DNA from: Methylobacterium sp. J-030
GTDB lineage: Bacteria > Pseudomonadota > Alphaproteobacteria > Rhizobiales > Beijerinckiaceae
DNA: 55,768 nucleotides
NCBI RefSeq assembly: GCF_022829545.1
Contig: NZ_JAKSYM010000211.1
Coordinates: 1-55,768 of the forward strand
Direction of reading: 5' to 3'
The position numbers were made by a program, and so were the translations under genes. Of the stretch, positions 1 to 8,558 are shown in pieces (position 1 is the first letter of the stretch; each line of letters starts with the position of its first letter). The notes under the pieces are model-generated. The model did not search any database, had not been told where the DNA came from, and saw nothing but the letters and a program-made list of their open reading frames with translations.

Positions 1-2
1 GC

Positions 3-514
3 GTGGCGCTGGCCACCGGCGGCGCGTTCGACATCTCGGCGGTGACCGGGGCCGGTAGCGCGATCACCGGACTCGCCGACACCGCCGCTGGCCAGGCCCG
101 CACCGTCAGGCTGGGCGCGAAGACCCTGACGATGACCGGCGCTGGCGGCAGCTGCGGCGGCACGATCGGCTGCACTGCGGGCCGTACCCTGGCGGCTCGC
201 CCCGTGGCCTTCACCTGCGCCCACCCCCAATCGCGCCCGACGACGCTCTCATGAGGCACCGTGAAGCTGGCTGGTGCCAGTCGCATCGGGACGCCGCGCC
301 GCGGCAGGCAGTCGCCTGCGGCGTCGGAGCGAGACTTCTGGCGCTGGCCGGGGCCTGCGGCGGCTGCGGCGGCACGAGCGGTGGCACCGGCGGCATGATC
401 CTGCCGGCTGGCACCGAGGCCGTCGCCGTCGTGCACACCTAGGCCGGCGCGACCACGATCTCGCACGGCACCCTGGCGCTGGCGGGCGCCGGTGCTATCG
501 GCGCGTCGAGCGGC
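3..514 (+). repeat. Degraded tandem copies of the autotransporter passenger repeat
   Basis: Bases 3 to about 210 match bases 515 to about 725 closely, and bases about 331-514 match the tail of a further unit of roughly 312 bp (104 codons). The match decays through scattered substitutions and indels, the reading frame shifts, and a TAG at 440-442 lies in frame with the downstream gene where the repeats elsewhere have the Tyr of an ANTY motif. This is either real repeat decay or consensus error in a collapsed tandem array at a contig edge. The changes stop abruptly near 450, which I read as favouring an assembly problem. Confidence 0.7.
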
Positions 515-3500
515 GTGGCGCTGGGCACCGGCGGCGCGTTCGACATCTCGGCGGTGACCGGGGCCGGTAGCGCGATCACCGGCCTCGCCGACACCGCCGC
601 TGGCCAGGCCGGCACCGTCAGGCTGGGCGCGAAGACCCTGACGCTCACCGGCGCTGGCGGCAGCTTCGGCGGCACGATCGGCGGCACCGGCGGCCTGATC
701 CTGGCGGCTGGCACCGAGACCTTCACCGGCGCCAACACCTATTCGGGCGGCACGGCGCTCAACGGCGGTACGCTCCGGGTCTCCGCCGACGCCAATCTCG
801 GCGCCGCCGCCGGCAGGCTGTCCTTCTCCGGCGGTACGCTCGCCACGGCGGCCAGCTTCGCGACCGCCCGCACGGTCGCGCTCGACGCCGGCGGCGGCAC
901 GGTCGCGCCGGACGCCGGAACCACGCTGACCGCCTCCGGCGTGGTCTCCGGCTCCGGACCGCTCACCGTCGCGGGCCCCGGCACCGTCGTGCTCACCGGT
1001 GCCAACACCTACACGGGCGCCACGCTCGTCACCGGTGGCGTGCTCAACATCCGGCACGCCTCAGCGCTCGGCGCGGCGGACGGCACGGCGGCCACCGGCA
1101 CGACGGTGGCCTCGGGCGCGGCGCTGGAACTCCAGGGCGGGATCGCGGTCGGCACCGAAGCGCTTTCGATCGCCGGCACGGGGGTGCGCAATGGCGGTGC
1201 CCTGCGCAGCATCTCGGGCGACAACGGCTTCGCCGGGCCGATCACCCTGGCAGACAGCAGCCGCATCGATGTGGACGCCGATACGCTGACCCTGTCGGGC
1301 GGCCTCTCCGGCGCGGCCGGGGCCGATCGGGACCTGATCCTGGGCGGTGCGGCCACCGGCATCATCTCGGGCGCCATCGCCGGCCACATCGGCGCTCTCG
1401 TCAAGGACGGGACCGGCACCTGGACGCTGACGGGGCAGAGCACGCTCGGCGGCGACGCCAGGATCGACGGCGGTGCCCTGCGGCTGGAGGCCGGCGGCGG
1501 CCTCTCCGGCGCCTACGGCTCCATCGCTTCTTCGTTGGGCTCGTCCGGCCGCGCGACCGTGACCGGTTCCGGCTCCCGCTGGACCGCGGCCAGTGACCTC
1601 TCCGTCGGTCATCGCGGCACGGGCACGCTCGCCGTGGCGGCGGGCGGCACGGTGTCGGTCGGCACCAACGGCACCGGCACGGTCACCGTCGCCGACCAAG
1701 CCGGCTCGACCGGAACGCTGGCGATCGGCGCGGCGACCGGCCAAGCGGCTGCCGCCGGCACGGTGCAGGCCGGCGAGGTGCATTTCGGCGCCGGCACCGG
1801 CAGGCTGGTGTTCGACCACACCGGCAACCCGGACGGCACGGCCGTCACCTTCGCGCCGAAGATCACCGGCGCGGGCGGCGTCAGCCAGCTCGCGGGCACC
1901 ACGGTGCTCACCGCCGCCAACACCTACACGGGCGGCACCACGATCTCGGGCGGCATGCTCGAGATCTCGTCCGACGCCAATCTCGGCGCCACCGTGGGCG
2001 CCCTGTCCTTCGACGGCGGCACGCTCGCCACGACGGCGGACGTGGCGAGCGCACGGACCGTCACGCTCAACGCCGGCGGCGGCACCTTCGCGCCCGGTGC
2101 CGTCACGACGCTGACCGCCTCCGGCACGGTCGGCGGTGCCGGCGGGCTCATGCTGGCCGGCCCCGGCACCCTCGCGCTCGTCGGCGCCAACACCTATTCG
2201 GGCGCCACCACGATCACGGCTGGCGTGCTCAACATCCGGAGCAGCACGGCGCTCGGCGCGGCGGACGGGACGGCGGCGACTGGCACGACGGTCGCCTCGG
2301 GCGCGGCGCTGGAGCTCCAGGGCGGGATCGCGGTCGGCAACGAGGCCCTGTCGCTCGCCGGCACGGGGGTGAGCGGCTTCGGCGCCCTGCGCAGCATCTC
2401 GGGCGACAACAGCTATGCTGGGTCGGTCACCTTGACGGACGACAGCCGCATCAACGCGGATGCGGGCCTGTTGACCGTGTCGGGCAGCATCACGGGGACC
2501 GGCAGTTCCCCCTTCGACACGTGGCGCCTCACGCTGGGCGGAGCGGGCGACGGCGCGATGTCCGGCACCATCGGCCGCGGCATTGCGGGTCTCTCGAAGG
2601 ACGGCGCCGGGACCTGGACCCTGACCGGGGCGAACACCGTCGCGGCCGACACGACCGTGCGCGGCGGCCGGCTTCGGATCACGGGTGGCGGAACGATGTC
2701 GGATGCCTTCGGCACCGTCGATGCCGCCGGCGGCTCGACCGCCGACGTCACCGTGATGGGCACCAATTCCCGCTGGACCAACACGAACGGCGTCAAGGTC
2801 GGAGCATCCGGACGGGGCGCGCTCACCATCGCGCATGGGGGGGCCGCTTCGGGCGGCAGCGGCACGATCGGCGCCGATCGCGGCTCGGTCGGAACCGTGA
2901 CGGTCACGGGGGCGAAGTCCGCCTGGACCCACAGCTTCAACCTCTACGTGGGCCAGGGCGGCACCGGAACAATGACGGTTGCAGATCGCGGGGCGGTTTC
3001 GAACACGATCGGCTACATCGGCAACGGCGCCGGCTCCTCCGGTTCGGTCACCGTGACAGGCGCCGATTCCCGCTGGACCAGCAGCATCGGCCTGATCGTC
3101 GGCTCTTCCGGTACCGGGACGCTCACGGTCGCGGAGGGCGCGACCGTGGCGGTGACCGGCGGCGCACTGACGCTCGCGCAGCAGCACGGCTCGACCGGCA
3201 CGCTGGCCATCGGCGCGCCCCCGGGCCAGGCGGCGGTGCCGGCCGGCACGATCTCGGCCGCCCAGGTGACGTTCGGCGCCGGCTCCGGCACGCTGGTGTT
3301 CAACCACACCGGCAACCCGGACGGCTCAGCCGTCACCTTCGCCCCCGTGATCGCGGGCGCAGGCAGCGTGCAGCAGCGCGCCGGCACGACGATCCTGACC
3401 GGGGCCAACACCTACACGGGCGGCACGACCGTCTCCGCTGGTACCCTGGCCCTGTCGGGAGCCGGCACCCTGGGCAGCGCCACGGCCGCCGCCACGGTCA

Positions 3501-6043
3501 AGGGCGCCACCAGCGTGCTCGACCTCGGCGGGACCCGGCAGATCCAGGCCGCCGTCACCCTCGCCGACGGTGCGACCCTGCTGAACGGCGCGCTCACCGC
3601 ACCGGTCGCTTCCTCCGGCGGCACGCTGGCGCGGATCGCCGGCACCGCCACGCTGACCACCACCGGCGGCACCACCGTCTCGACGGCCAACCGCTACACG
3701 GGCGCCACCACGGTCGGCGACGGATCGATCCTGAAGGCGGGCGGGGCCGGCGGCTTCTCGGCGGCCTCCGCCTACACCCTGGCGGGCAGCGGCACCCTCG
3801 ATCTCGCGGGCGCGAGCAACATCGTCGGCGCCCTGGCCGGGGCCTCGCCGGCCGCTCTCGTAACCAGCAGCGCGGGCGGATCGGCCGTGCTGACGGTGGC
3901 GGGCCTGAGCGCCGGCACCTTCGCGGGCACGATCGGGAATGGCGCCGGCGCGGTCGGCCTGACCCTGGCCGGCGCCGGCGCCCTGACGCTGACCGGCACA
4001 AGCAGCTACACGGGTGCCACCACCATCGGTGCCGGCGCGACCCTGCGGCTCGGCGACGGCGGCACCGCCGGCGCGATCCCGGCGACCTCCGGCGTCGCCA
4101 ACGCCGGCACCCTGGTGTTCGACCGGGCCGACACCGTCGCCTTCGCCCCCGCGATCTCCGGGTCGGGCAGCCTCACCCAGGCGGGCACCGGCACCACCGT
4201 GCTCGCCGGCCGCAACACCTACACGGGCGCCACCACCGTCGCGGCCGGAACCCTGCAGATCGACGGCGTGCTCACGGCGTCCGAGGTCACGGTCAAGCGC
4301 GGCGGCACGCTGGCCGGCTCGGGCAAGATCGGCGACCCGCTGATCGAGGCGGGCGGCACGCTGGCGCCGGGCAGCGCCACGGCGATCGGCACCCTGTCGA
4401 TCCATGGCCCGCTGACCTTCGCGCCGGGCTCGTTCTACACGGTCAAGGTGACGCCCACCGCCAACGACCGCACCGCGGTGACCGGGCCGGTGACGATCCA
4501 GGGCGGGACCGTGCAGGTGCTGGCGGGCTCGGGCACCTACATTCCGGCCCTGCGCTACACGCTGCTCACCGCCACAGGCGGCGTGACGGGCCGCTTCAAC
4601 AGCCTGCGGACCACCAGCAACCTCGCCTTCCTGACGCCGTCGCTGGCCTACGACGCCACCAGCGTGTCGCTCGGCTTCGCCCAGACCGCGCCGCTCACCA
4701 GCCGGGCTGCGACGCCGAACCAGACCGGGACGGCGGCGGCGTTGAACGGAGCGGGACCGCGCGTGACCAGCACGGTGGCGGCCCCTGCTGCCCCTGCGGC
4801 TTCCGCGGCCGCCCCGACACGGCCTTCGGTGACCACGCAGGTCTCGGTCGACGGTACGACGACCACGACGGTGACCGGCACCACCGGCATCACCACGGTG
4901 GTGTCGAGCCCGGCCGCGCAGGTGGCCACCGCCGTGCTCAACCAGACGGCCGCCGGCGCCACGCAGGCGCTCACCGTCCTCTCGGGCGAGGTTCATGCGA
5001 CCGCGATCGCCGCGGTCGCGCAGAGCCTGTCGCTGATCCAGGGCCCGCTGCTGGACCGCCTGCGCTTCGACGGTCCGGGCTTTGTGGAGGCGGGTTTGGC
5101 CGGCCGGTTCGCCCCCGGCGCGACCGTGCCGGCGGCCTACGCGGCGGACGGTCCCGGGGAGCCGGTCCTCGGCCTCGTCGCGCTGGCGCCCGTGCGGCCG
5201 AGTTTCGTGCTCTGGGGCCAGGGGCTGGGCACGCTCGGCAGCACCCGGGGCGACGGCAACGCGGCGCGCGTGACCCGGGACCTGGGCGGGTTCGTGTTCG
5301 GGCTGGAGACGGCGCCCGACCTGTCCGGCCTCGACGAGGTTCGCGTCGGCGTGGCGGCGGGCTACGGCGTGGCCGGCTTCGAGATCCCGGCGCGCCTGTC
5401 GAGCGGCCGGGAAGAGAGCGCCTTCGGGGGCGTCTATGGCGGGGCAGCCCTCGGTCCGCTGCGCCTGCGGGCCGGTGCGGTCTACGGCAGCCAAGCGCTC
5501 GACACCCGGCGCTGGGTGACGTTCCCGGGTTTCTCGCAGTCCGTGACCGGGAAGGTGGAGGGTGATCTCGCCCAGGGCTTCGGTCAGGTCGGCTATCGGT
5601 TCGCGCGCGGCGCGGCGTCGCTGGAGCCGTTCGTGGGCGGCACGGCGCTGCATCTGCGGCGCGACGGGTTCACCGAGCGCGGAGGTGCTGCGGCGCTGCG
5701 GGTGTTCGGCCGCGGCTACGACGTGCAGACGGCGTCCCTCGGCCTCCAGGGCACGGTCGGAATCGCGGAGGCGCTGGGCCTCGGCCTGCCGGTGGCGGTG
5801 CGGGGATCGCTCGGCTACCAACGGGCCTTCGGGGACGTGGTCCCGCGGGCACTGATGGCCTTCGGCGGCGGCCGTCCGTTCGAGACGGCGGGCGTTCCGC
5901 TCGCCCGGGACGCCCTGATGGCCGCGGCGGCGATCGATGCCCGGGTCGCGGAGGACCTGACCCTGGGGGTGGCCTATTCGGGTCAGGTGGGCGGCCGGGC
6001 TCAGGACCACACGCTGCGGGGTACCCTGAGCCTGAGCTGGTGA
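515..6043 (+). CDS. Autotransporter adhesin-like protein, type Va secretion, 5' end missing
   Basis: A passenger of about 1,400 residues is built from Gly/Ala/Thr-rich beta-helix repeats with recurring GANTYxGxTT motifs (passenger-associated transport repeats). A Thr/Ala-rich linker follows near residues 1420-1520, then a C-terminal beta-barrel of about 280 residues (from about 1560) ending in LSLSW with the terminal aromatic residue typical of autotransporters. The passenger contains a large internal duplication: the segment starting near base 1046 recurs near 2228. Several SRWT-containing strand-loop units are also present. No signal peptide is present; the GTG at 515 only opens the frame after the in-frame TAG, so the true start lies upstream of or within the damaged region. 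By family it would export its own passenger through the outer membrane. Ligand unknown. Confidence 0.85.
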   Translation: MALGTGGAFDISAVTGAGSAITGLADTAAGQAGTVRLGAKTLTLTGAGGSFGGTIGGTGGLILAAGTETFTGANTYSGGTALNGGTLRVSADANLGAAAGRLSFSGGTLATAASFATARTVALDAGGGTVAPDAGTTLTASGVVSGSGPLTVAGPGTVVLTGANTYTGATLVTGGVLNIRHASALGAADGTAATGTTVASGAALELQGGIAVGTEALSIAGTGVRNGGALRSISGDNGFAGPITLADSSRIDVDADTLTLSGGLSGAAGADRDLILGGAATGIISGAIAGHIGALVKDGTGTWTLTGQSTLGGDARIDGGALRLEAGGGLSGAYGSIASSLGSSGRATVTGSGSRWTAASDLSVGHRGTGTLAVAAGGTVSVGTNGTGTVTVADQAGSTGTLAIGAATGQAAAAGTVQAGEVHFGAGTGRLVFDHTGNPDGTAVTFAPKITGAGGVSQLAGTTVLTAANTYTGGTTISGGMLEISSDANLGATVGALSFDGGTLATTADVASARTVTLNAGGGTFAPGAVTTLTASGTVGGAGGLMLAGPGTLALVGANTYSGATTITAGVLNIRSSTALGAADGTAATGTTVASGAALELQGGIAVGNEALSLAGTGVSGFGALRSISGDNSYAGSVTLTDDSRINADAGLLTVSGSITGTGSSPFDTWRLTLGGAGDGAMSGTIGRGIAGLSKDGAGTWTLTGANTVAADTTVRGGRLRITGGGTMSDAFGTVDAAGGSTADVTVMGTNSRWTNTNGVKVGASGRGALTIAHGGAASGGSGTIGADRGSVGTVTVTGAKSAWTHSFNLYVGQGGTGTMTVADRGAVSNTIGYIGNGAGSSGSVTVTGADSRWTSSIGLIVGSSGTGTLTVAEGATVAVTGGALTLAQQHGSTGTLAIGAPPGQAAVPAGTISAAQVTFGAGSGTLVFNHTGNPDGSAVTFAPVIAGAGSVQQRAGTTILTGANTYTGGTTVSAGTLALSGAGTLGSATAAATVKGATSVLDLGGTRQIQAAVTLADGATLLNGALTAPVASSGGTLARIAGTATLTTTGGTTVSTANRYTGATTVGDGSILKAGGAGGFSAASAYTLAGSGTLDLAGASNIVGALAGASPAALVTSSAGGSAVLTVAGLSAGTFAGTIGNGAGAVGLTLAGAGALTLTGTSSYTGATTIGAGATLRLGDGGTAGAIPATSGVANAGTLVFDRADTVAFAPAISGSGSLTQAGTGTTVLAGRNTYTGATTVAAGTLQIDGVLTASEVTVKRGGTLAGSGKIGDPLIEAGGTLAPGSATAIGTLSIHGPLTFAPGSFYTVKVTPTANDRTAVTGPVTIQGGTVQVLAGSGTYIPALRYTLLTATGGVTGRFNSLRTTSNLAFLTPSLAYDATSVSLGFAQTAPLTSRAATPNQTGTAAALNGAGPRVTSTVAAPAAPAASAAAPTRPSVTTQVSVDGTTTTTVTGTTGITTVVSSPAAQVATAVLNQTAAGATQALTVLSGEVHATAIAAVAQSLSLIQGPLLDRLRFDGPGFVEAGLAGRFAPGATVPAAYAADGPGEPVLGLVALAPVRPSFVLWGQGLGTLGSTRGDGNAARVTRDLGGFVFGLETAPDLSGLDEVRVGVAAGYGVAGFEIPARLSSGREESAFGGVYGGAALGPLRLRAGAVYGSQALDTRRWVTFPGFSQSVTGKVEGDLAQGFGQVGYRFARGAASLEPFVGGTALHLRRDGFTERGGAAALRVFGRGYDVQTASLGLQGTVGIAEALGLGLPVAVRGSLGYQRAFGDVVPRALMAFGGGRPFETAGVPLARDALMAAAAIDARVAEDLTLGVAYSGQVGGRAQDHTLRGTLSLSW

Positions 6044-6146
6044 GGTCTGGATGAGGCCGCGGGCGCGGCTCCCATACCGAACCGTGATGAGCCCGACCCC
6101 GCGCGGTTCGTCCGCGCGAAGGCGCGGCGGTCGTCCGCCGGGCCCG

Positions 6147-6173
6147 GTGATCCCGACCGTGGGTCGGGATCAC
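6147..6173. terminator. Perfect 12-bp inverted repeat downstream of the autotransporter
   Basis: GTGATCCCGACC and its exact reverse complement are separated by 3 nt. It lies about 100 bp after the autotransporter stop and between two convergent genes. There is no T-run, so a terminator role is inferred; it could also be a REP-type element. Confidence 0.4.
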
Positions 6174-6197
6174 GCAACGGGGTATCAGCCGTTGCCG

Positions 6198-6245
6198 CAA
6201 CGCGCGCTCTAGTGCCGAACCGATGTCCGCTTCGGCGGAGAGCGC
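6198..6245. repeat. Short palindromic intergenic repeat, copy 1
   Basis: This block shares the pattern GCCGAACCG, a short spacer and CCGCTTCGGCG, flanked by GCGCG and GAGCGC ends, with the block at 53905-53951. GCCGAA and TTCGGC are complementary, giving a hairpin. It sits between convergent genes. Apart from the inverted repeat at 6147 I see nothing else in the 287-bp gap 6044-6330. Confidence 0.5.
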
Positions 6246-6330
6246 CCCCGCCGGATGATCGCGCGCAGCCCCGGTCCGGCTCCGGATCGGCCGGACCGGG
6301 GGCGGTTGCGCCGGGCGGCGACCACCGGGC

Positions 6331-7539
6331 TCAGCCGTGCGACAGGTCCTCGCGGGCGATCCGGTAGCAATGCTCCAGATAGCCGCGCTGGTGCGCGCCC
6401 ATCAGGTCCGTGACCACGGACCAGAGCCAGCCGGGGGCGTCGGGGCCCGGGCCGGGGGCCCGCACCGCATCGATCCAGGTCCGGCGGGCGGGCTCGTCCA
6501 TCTGCCGGCCGTGGGCCCGGCCGAGGACCGCGGCGAGGTGGCCGGCGACGCGGACCGCCTCCCGGCGGGAGAACTGCTCGGCGTCGATCTTGAGATCCTG
6601 CGGCATCAGCTCGCGGATCGTGACGGGTTTGCCCAGGACGTGGCCGGCCACCATCCGGTCGCCGAGATGCGGCGACAGCGCCCGGGCGCCCGCCGCCACG
6701 CGTTCGGCGTGGTCGGCCGGCATGGGCGCGCCGCGGGCGGCCGGGGCGAGGTGCGGCACCGCCTCCTTCACGTCGAGGAGCGCGCGGTGCGGCCGCGCGC
6801 CGCCGAGACCCTCCACGAGGCCGGCATAGCGCAGGCGGCCGAGGGAGCTGCAGCCCTTGATCCAGTAGGCGGCGTCGAGCAGCCGGATCTCGGCATCGGT
6901 CGCGCCGCTGCCCAGCGCCAGGACGAGCCGGCGCACCGTCGGATCCCGGATCAGCGCCGTCAACGCATTCTGCTCGTCGGGGTCGAGGTCGAAGAATCGG
7001 TTCCCCCGCGGCAGGTGGTCGGTCTTGCCCTTCAGGCGCTCGCGGGACAGGTGGCGCCAGCGCCGGCCGAGCGCCCGGTGCCTCGTGGTGGCGACGATGT
7101 CGGATTCGGCGACCGCGCCCTCGACGCCATCGGGGTCGGCGATCCCCTCGGCGTAGCCGTTCGCCATGGCATCCATCATGCGGGCGGTGACGATGCCGGG
7201 CAGCGTCGCGTTCAGCGCCGCGGTGACCAGCGACAGCGATAGCCGCACGAGATCGAAGGCCGGGTTCGCCACCACGGTCTGGTCGAGGTCGCGGATCTCG
7301 ATGCCGATCCGCCCCTCGGCATCGGCCACGGCGCCGAGATTGCCGAGATGCGCGTCGCCGCAGATCCAGACCGGCGGCCCCTCGGGCAGGGTTCCGGCCG
7401 GCATCCGGGCGATCAGCTCGTAGAAGCGCGCCGTGGTGCCGCGGACATAGGCGTGCGGCGAGGAGGCGATCTTGCACAGGCGGCGGTGCTCCAGCACGCT
7501 CGCGTCGCGGCCGGACCGTACCGGCACCTGCATGTCCAT
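6331..7539 (-). CDS. DUF2252 family protein (kinase-like fold), 402 aa
   Basis: The protein matches the DUF2252 family: an ICGDAHLGNLG segment resembles the HGDxHxxN catalytic loop of aminoglycoside-phosphotransferase-type kinases, and IEIRDLDQTV follows like the metal-binding DFD region. Substrate and activity are unknown for the family. The ATG at 7539 is chosen over an upstream in-frame ATG because family similarity starts soon after it and an AGGAG lies 11 nt before it; a second ATG is two codons inside. The gene stands alone, convergent with the autotransporter and divergent from the MgtC-family gene. Confidence 0.8.
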   Translation of the reverse strand: MDMQVPVRSGRDASVLEHRRLCKIASSPHAYVRGTTARFYELIARMPAGTLPEGPPVWICGDAHLGNLGAVADAEGRIGIEIRDLDQTVVANPAFDLVRLSLSLVTAALNATLPGIVTARMMDAMANGYAEGIADPDGVEGAVAESDIVATTRHRALGRRWRHLSRERLKGKTDHLPRGNRFFDLDPDEQNALTALIRDPTVRRLVLALGSGATDAEIRLLDAAYWIKGCSSLGRLRYAGLVEGLGGARPHRALLDVKEAVPHLAPAARGAPMPADHAERVAAGARALSPHLGDRMVAGHVLGKPVTIRELMPQDLKIDAEQFSRREAVRVAGHLAAVLGRAHGRQMDEPARRTWIDAVRAPGPGPDAPGWLWSVVTDLMGAHQRGYLEHCYRIAREDLSHG

Positions 7540-7775
7540 TCGGTCGTCCGCTCCTGGTGCTGAAGTCAATCGATAGTGTGCCCGACAACGCGTGTATCGA
7601 TGCAGCGTGCGCACCGAGATATTAAATTCCGGTTCATCCGGCGCCTGCGGTCTTTCTGATGTGGCGGCAAGCTATACCTCGCGTCCATGCGACCGCATTG
7701 CCCTCGATCCGACCTTCGCCCATCGCGCCTCCACTGGGCCCACTGTATCCGGTGGGCGGCCGGGACTTGCGGGCG

Positions 7776-7856
7776 ACTTGCGCCTTGCCCGGAACTTGCG
7801 CCTTGCCCGGGACTTGCGCCTTGCTCGGGACTTGCGCGTTGCCCGGGACTTGCCCG
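7776..7856 (+). repeat. 18-bp tandem repeat, about 4.5 copies, abutting an ATG
   Basis: Units of ACTTGCGCCTTGCCCGGG with one or two differences start at 7776, 7794, 7812 and 7830, and a half unit at 7848 runs into the ATG of the MgtC-family gene. The unit is six codons, so reading through it would add TCALPG-like hexapeptides. No Shine-Dalgarno sequence precedes the ATG. The rest of the 7540-7775 gap shows no gene; it must hold the divergent promoters. Confidence 0.8.
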
Positions 7857-8546
7857 ATGAGCGGCGATCCGACCCTCGACACGATCGCGGTCCGGCTCGG
7901 CCTCAGCTTCCTGGCGGCCTTCGTGCTGGGCTGGGACCGGGAGGAACTCGGCCATCCGGCGGGCCTGCGGACCCTGGTGCTGATCTGCCTCTCGGCCTGC
8001 ACGGCGATGCTGCTCGCCGACTGGCTACTGGCGCAGACCGTCGGTTCCCGGGGCGGCCTCACCCGGCTCGACCTGATGCGGCTGGCACAGGGTGTTCTCG
8101 GCGGCATCGGCTTCATCGGCGCCGGCACGATCCTCAAGCAGGGCAACATCGTGCGCGGGGTCACCACGGCGGCGACCCTGTGGCTCACGACGGTGATCGG
8201 GCTGTGCTTCGGCAGCGGCGGGTGGCAGATCGGCACCGCCGCCACCCTCTGCGGGCTCGTGACGCTCCAGGCCCTGCGCCGGCTCGAAGCCGTTCTGCGG
8301 CGGCGCAGCTACGGCACGATGACGGTGGAGTTCGGCCCGGAGGCCGATCCGGCAGCCCTCCTGGCCGACCTCGACGCCCTGGGCCTGGCGGTGAAGGCCA
8401 GCACGCTGACCCTCGGCGAGGCGGGCGGCAGCCTGCGCTGCATCGGGTCGCATCGGGGGGATGCCCGGGCCTGGACCCTCGCCGCCCTCGCGCGGCTGCG
8501 GGCGGCGCGGGCGGTCACGAAGGTCGCCTGGGAAGACCTGAGCTAG
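7857..8546 (+). CDS. MgtC/SapB family inner-membrane protein, 229 aa
   Basis: Several hydrophobic helices carry the MgtC family signatures: an LGWDREELGHPAGLRT segment near residue 20, then GGIGFIGAGTILKQ and VRGVTTAATLW. A soluble C-terminal part of about 85 residues follows. MgtC proteins act in growth at low magnesium or in acid and can modulate the F-type ATP synthase; whether that holds here is unknown. The start is placed where family similarity begins, directly after the 18-bp repeats. An N-terminal extension through the repeats (in-frame ATG at 7659) is possible but looks non-native. Confidence 0.82.
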   Translation: MSGDPTLDTIAVRLGLSFLAAFVLGWDREELGHPAGLRTLVLICLSACTAMLLADWLLAQTVGSRGGLTRLDLMRLAQGVLGGIGFIGAGTILKQGNIVRGVTTAATLWLTTVIGLCFGSGGWQIGTAATLCGLVTLQALRRLEAVLRRRSYGTMTVEFGPEADPAALLADLDALGLAVKASTLTLGEAGGSLRCIGSHRGDARAWTLAALARLRAARAVTKVAWEDLS

Positions 8547-8558
8547 AGCCCGCGCCGA

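Noticed and set aside
1061..6010. Very long antisense open frames opposite the autotransporter (748 and 894 codons) and a 1014-codon frame in another plus frame
   Set aside because: Their products are Arg/Gly/Ala-rich without any domain pattern, and they mirror the codon structure of the real gene. They are by-products of high GC.
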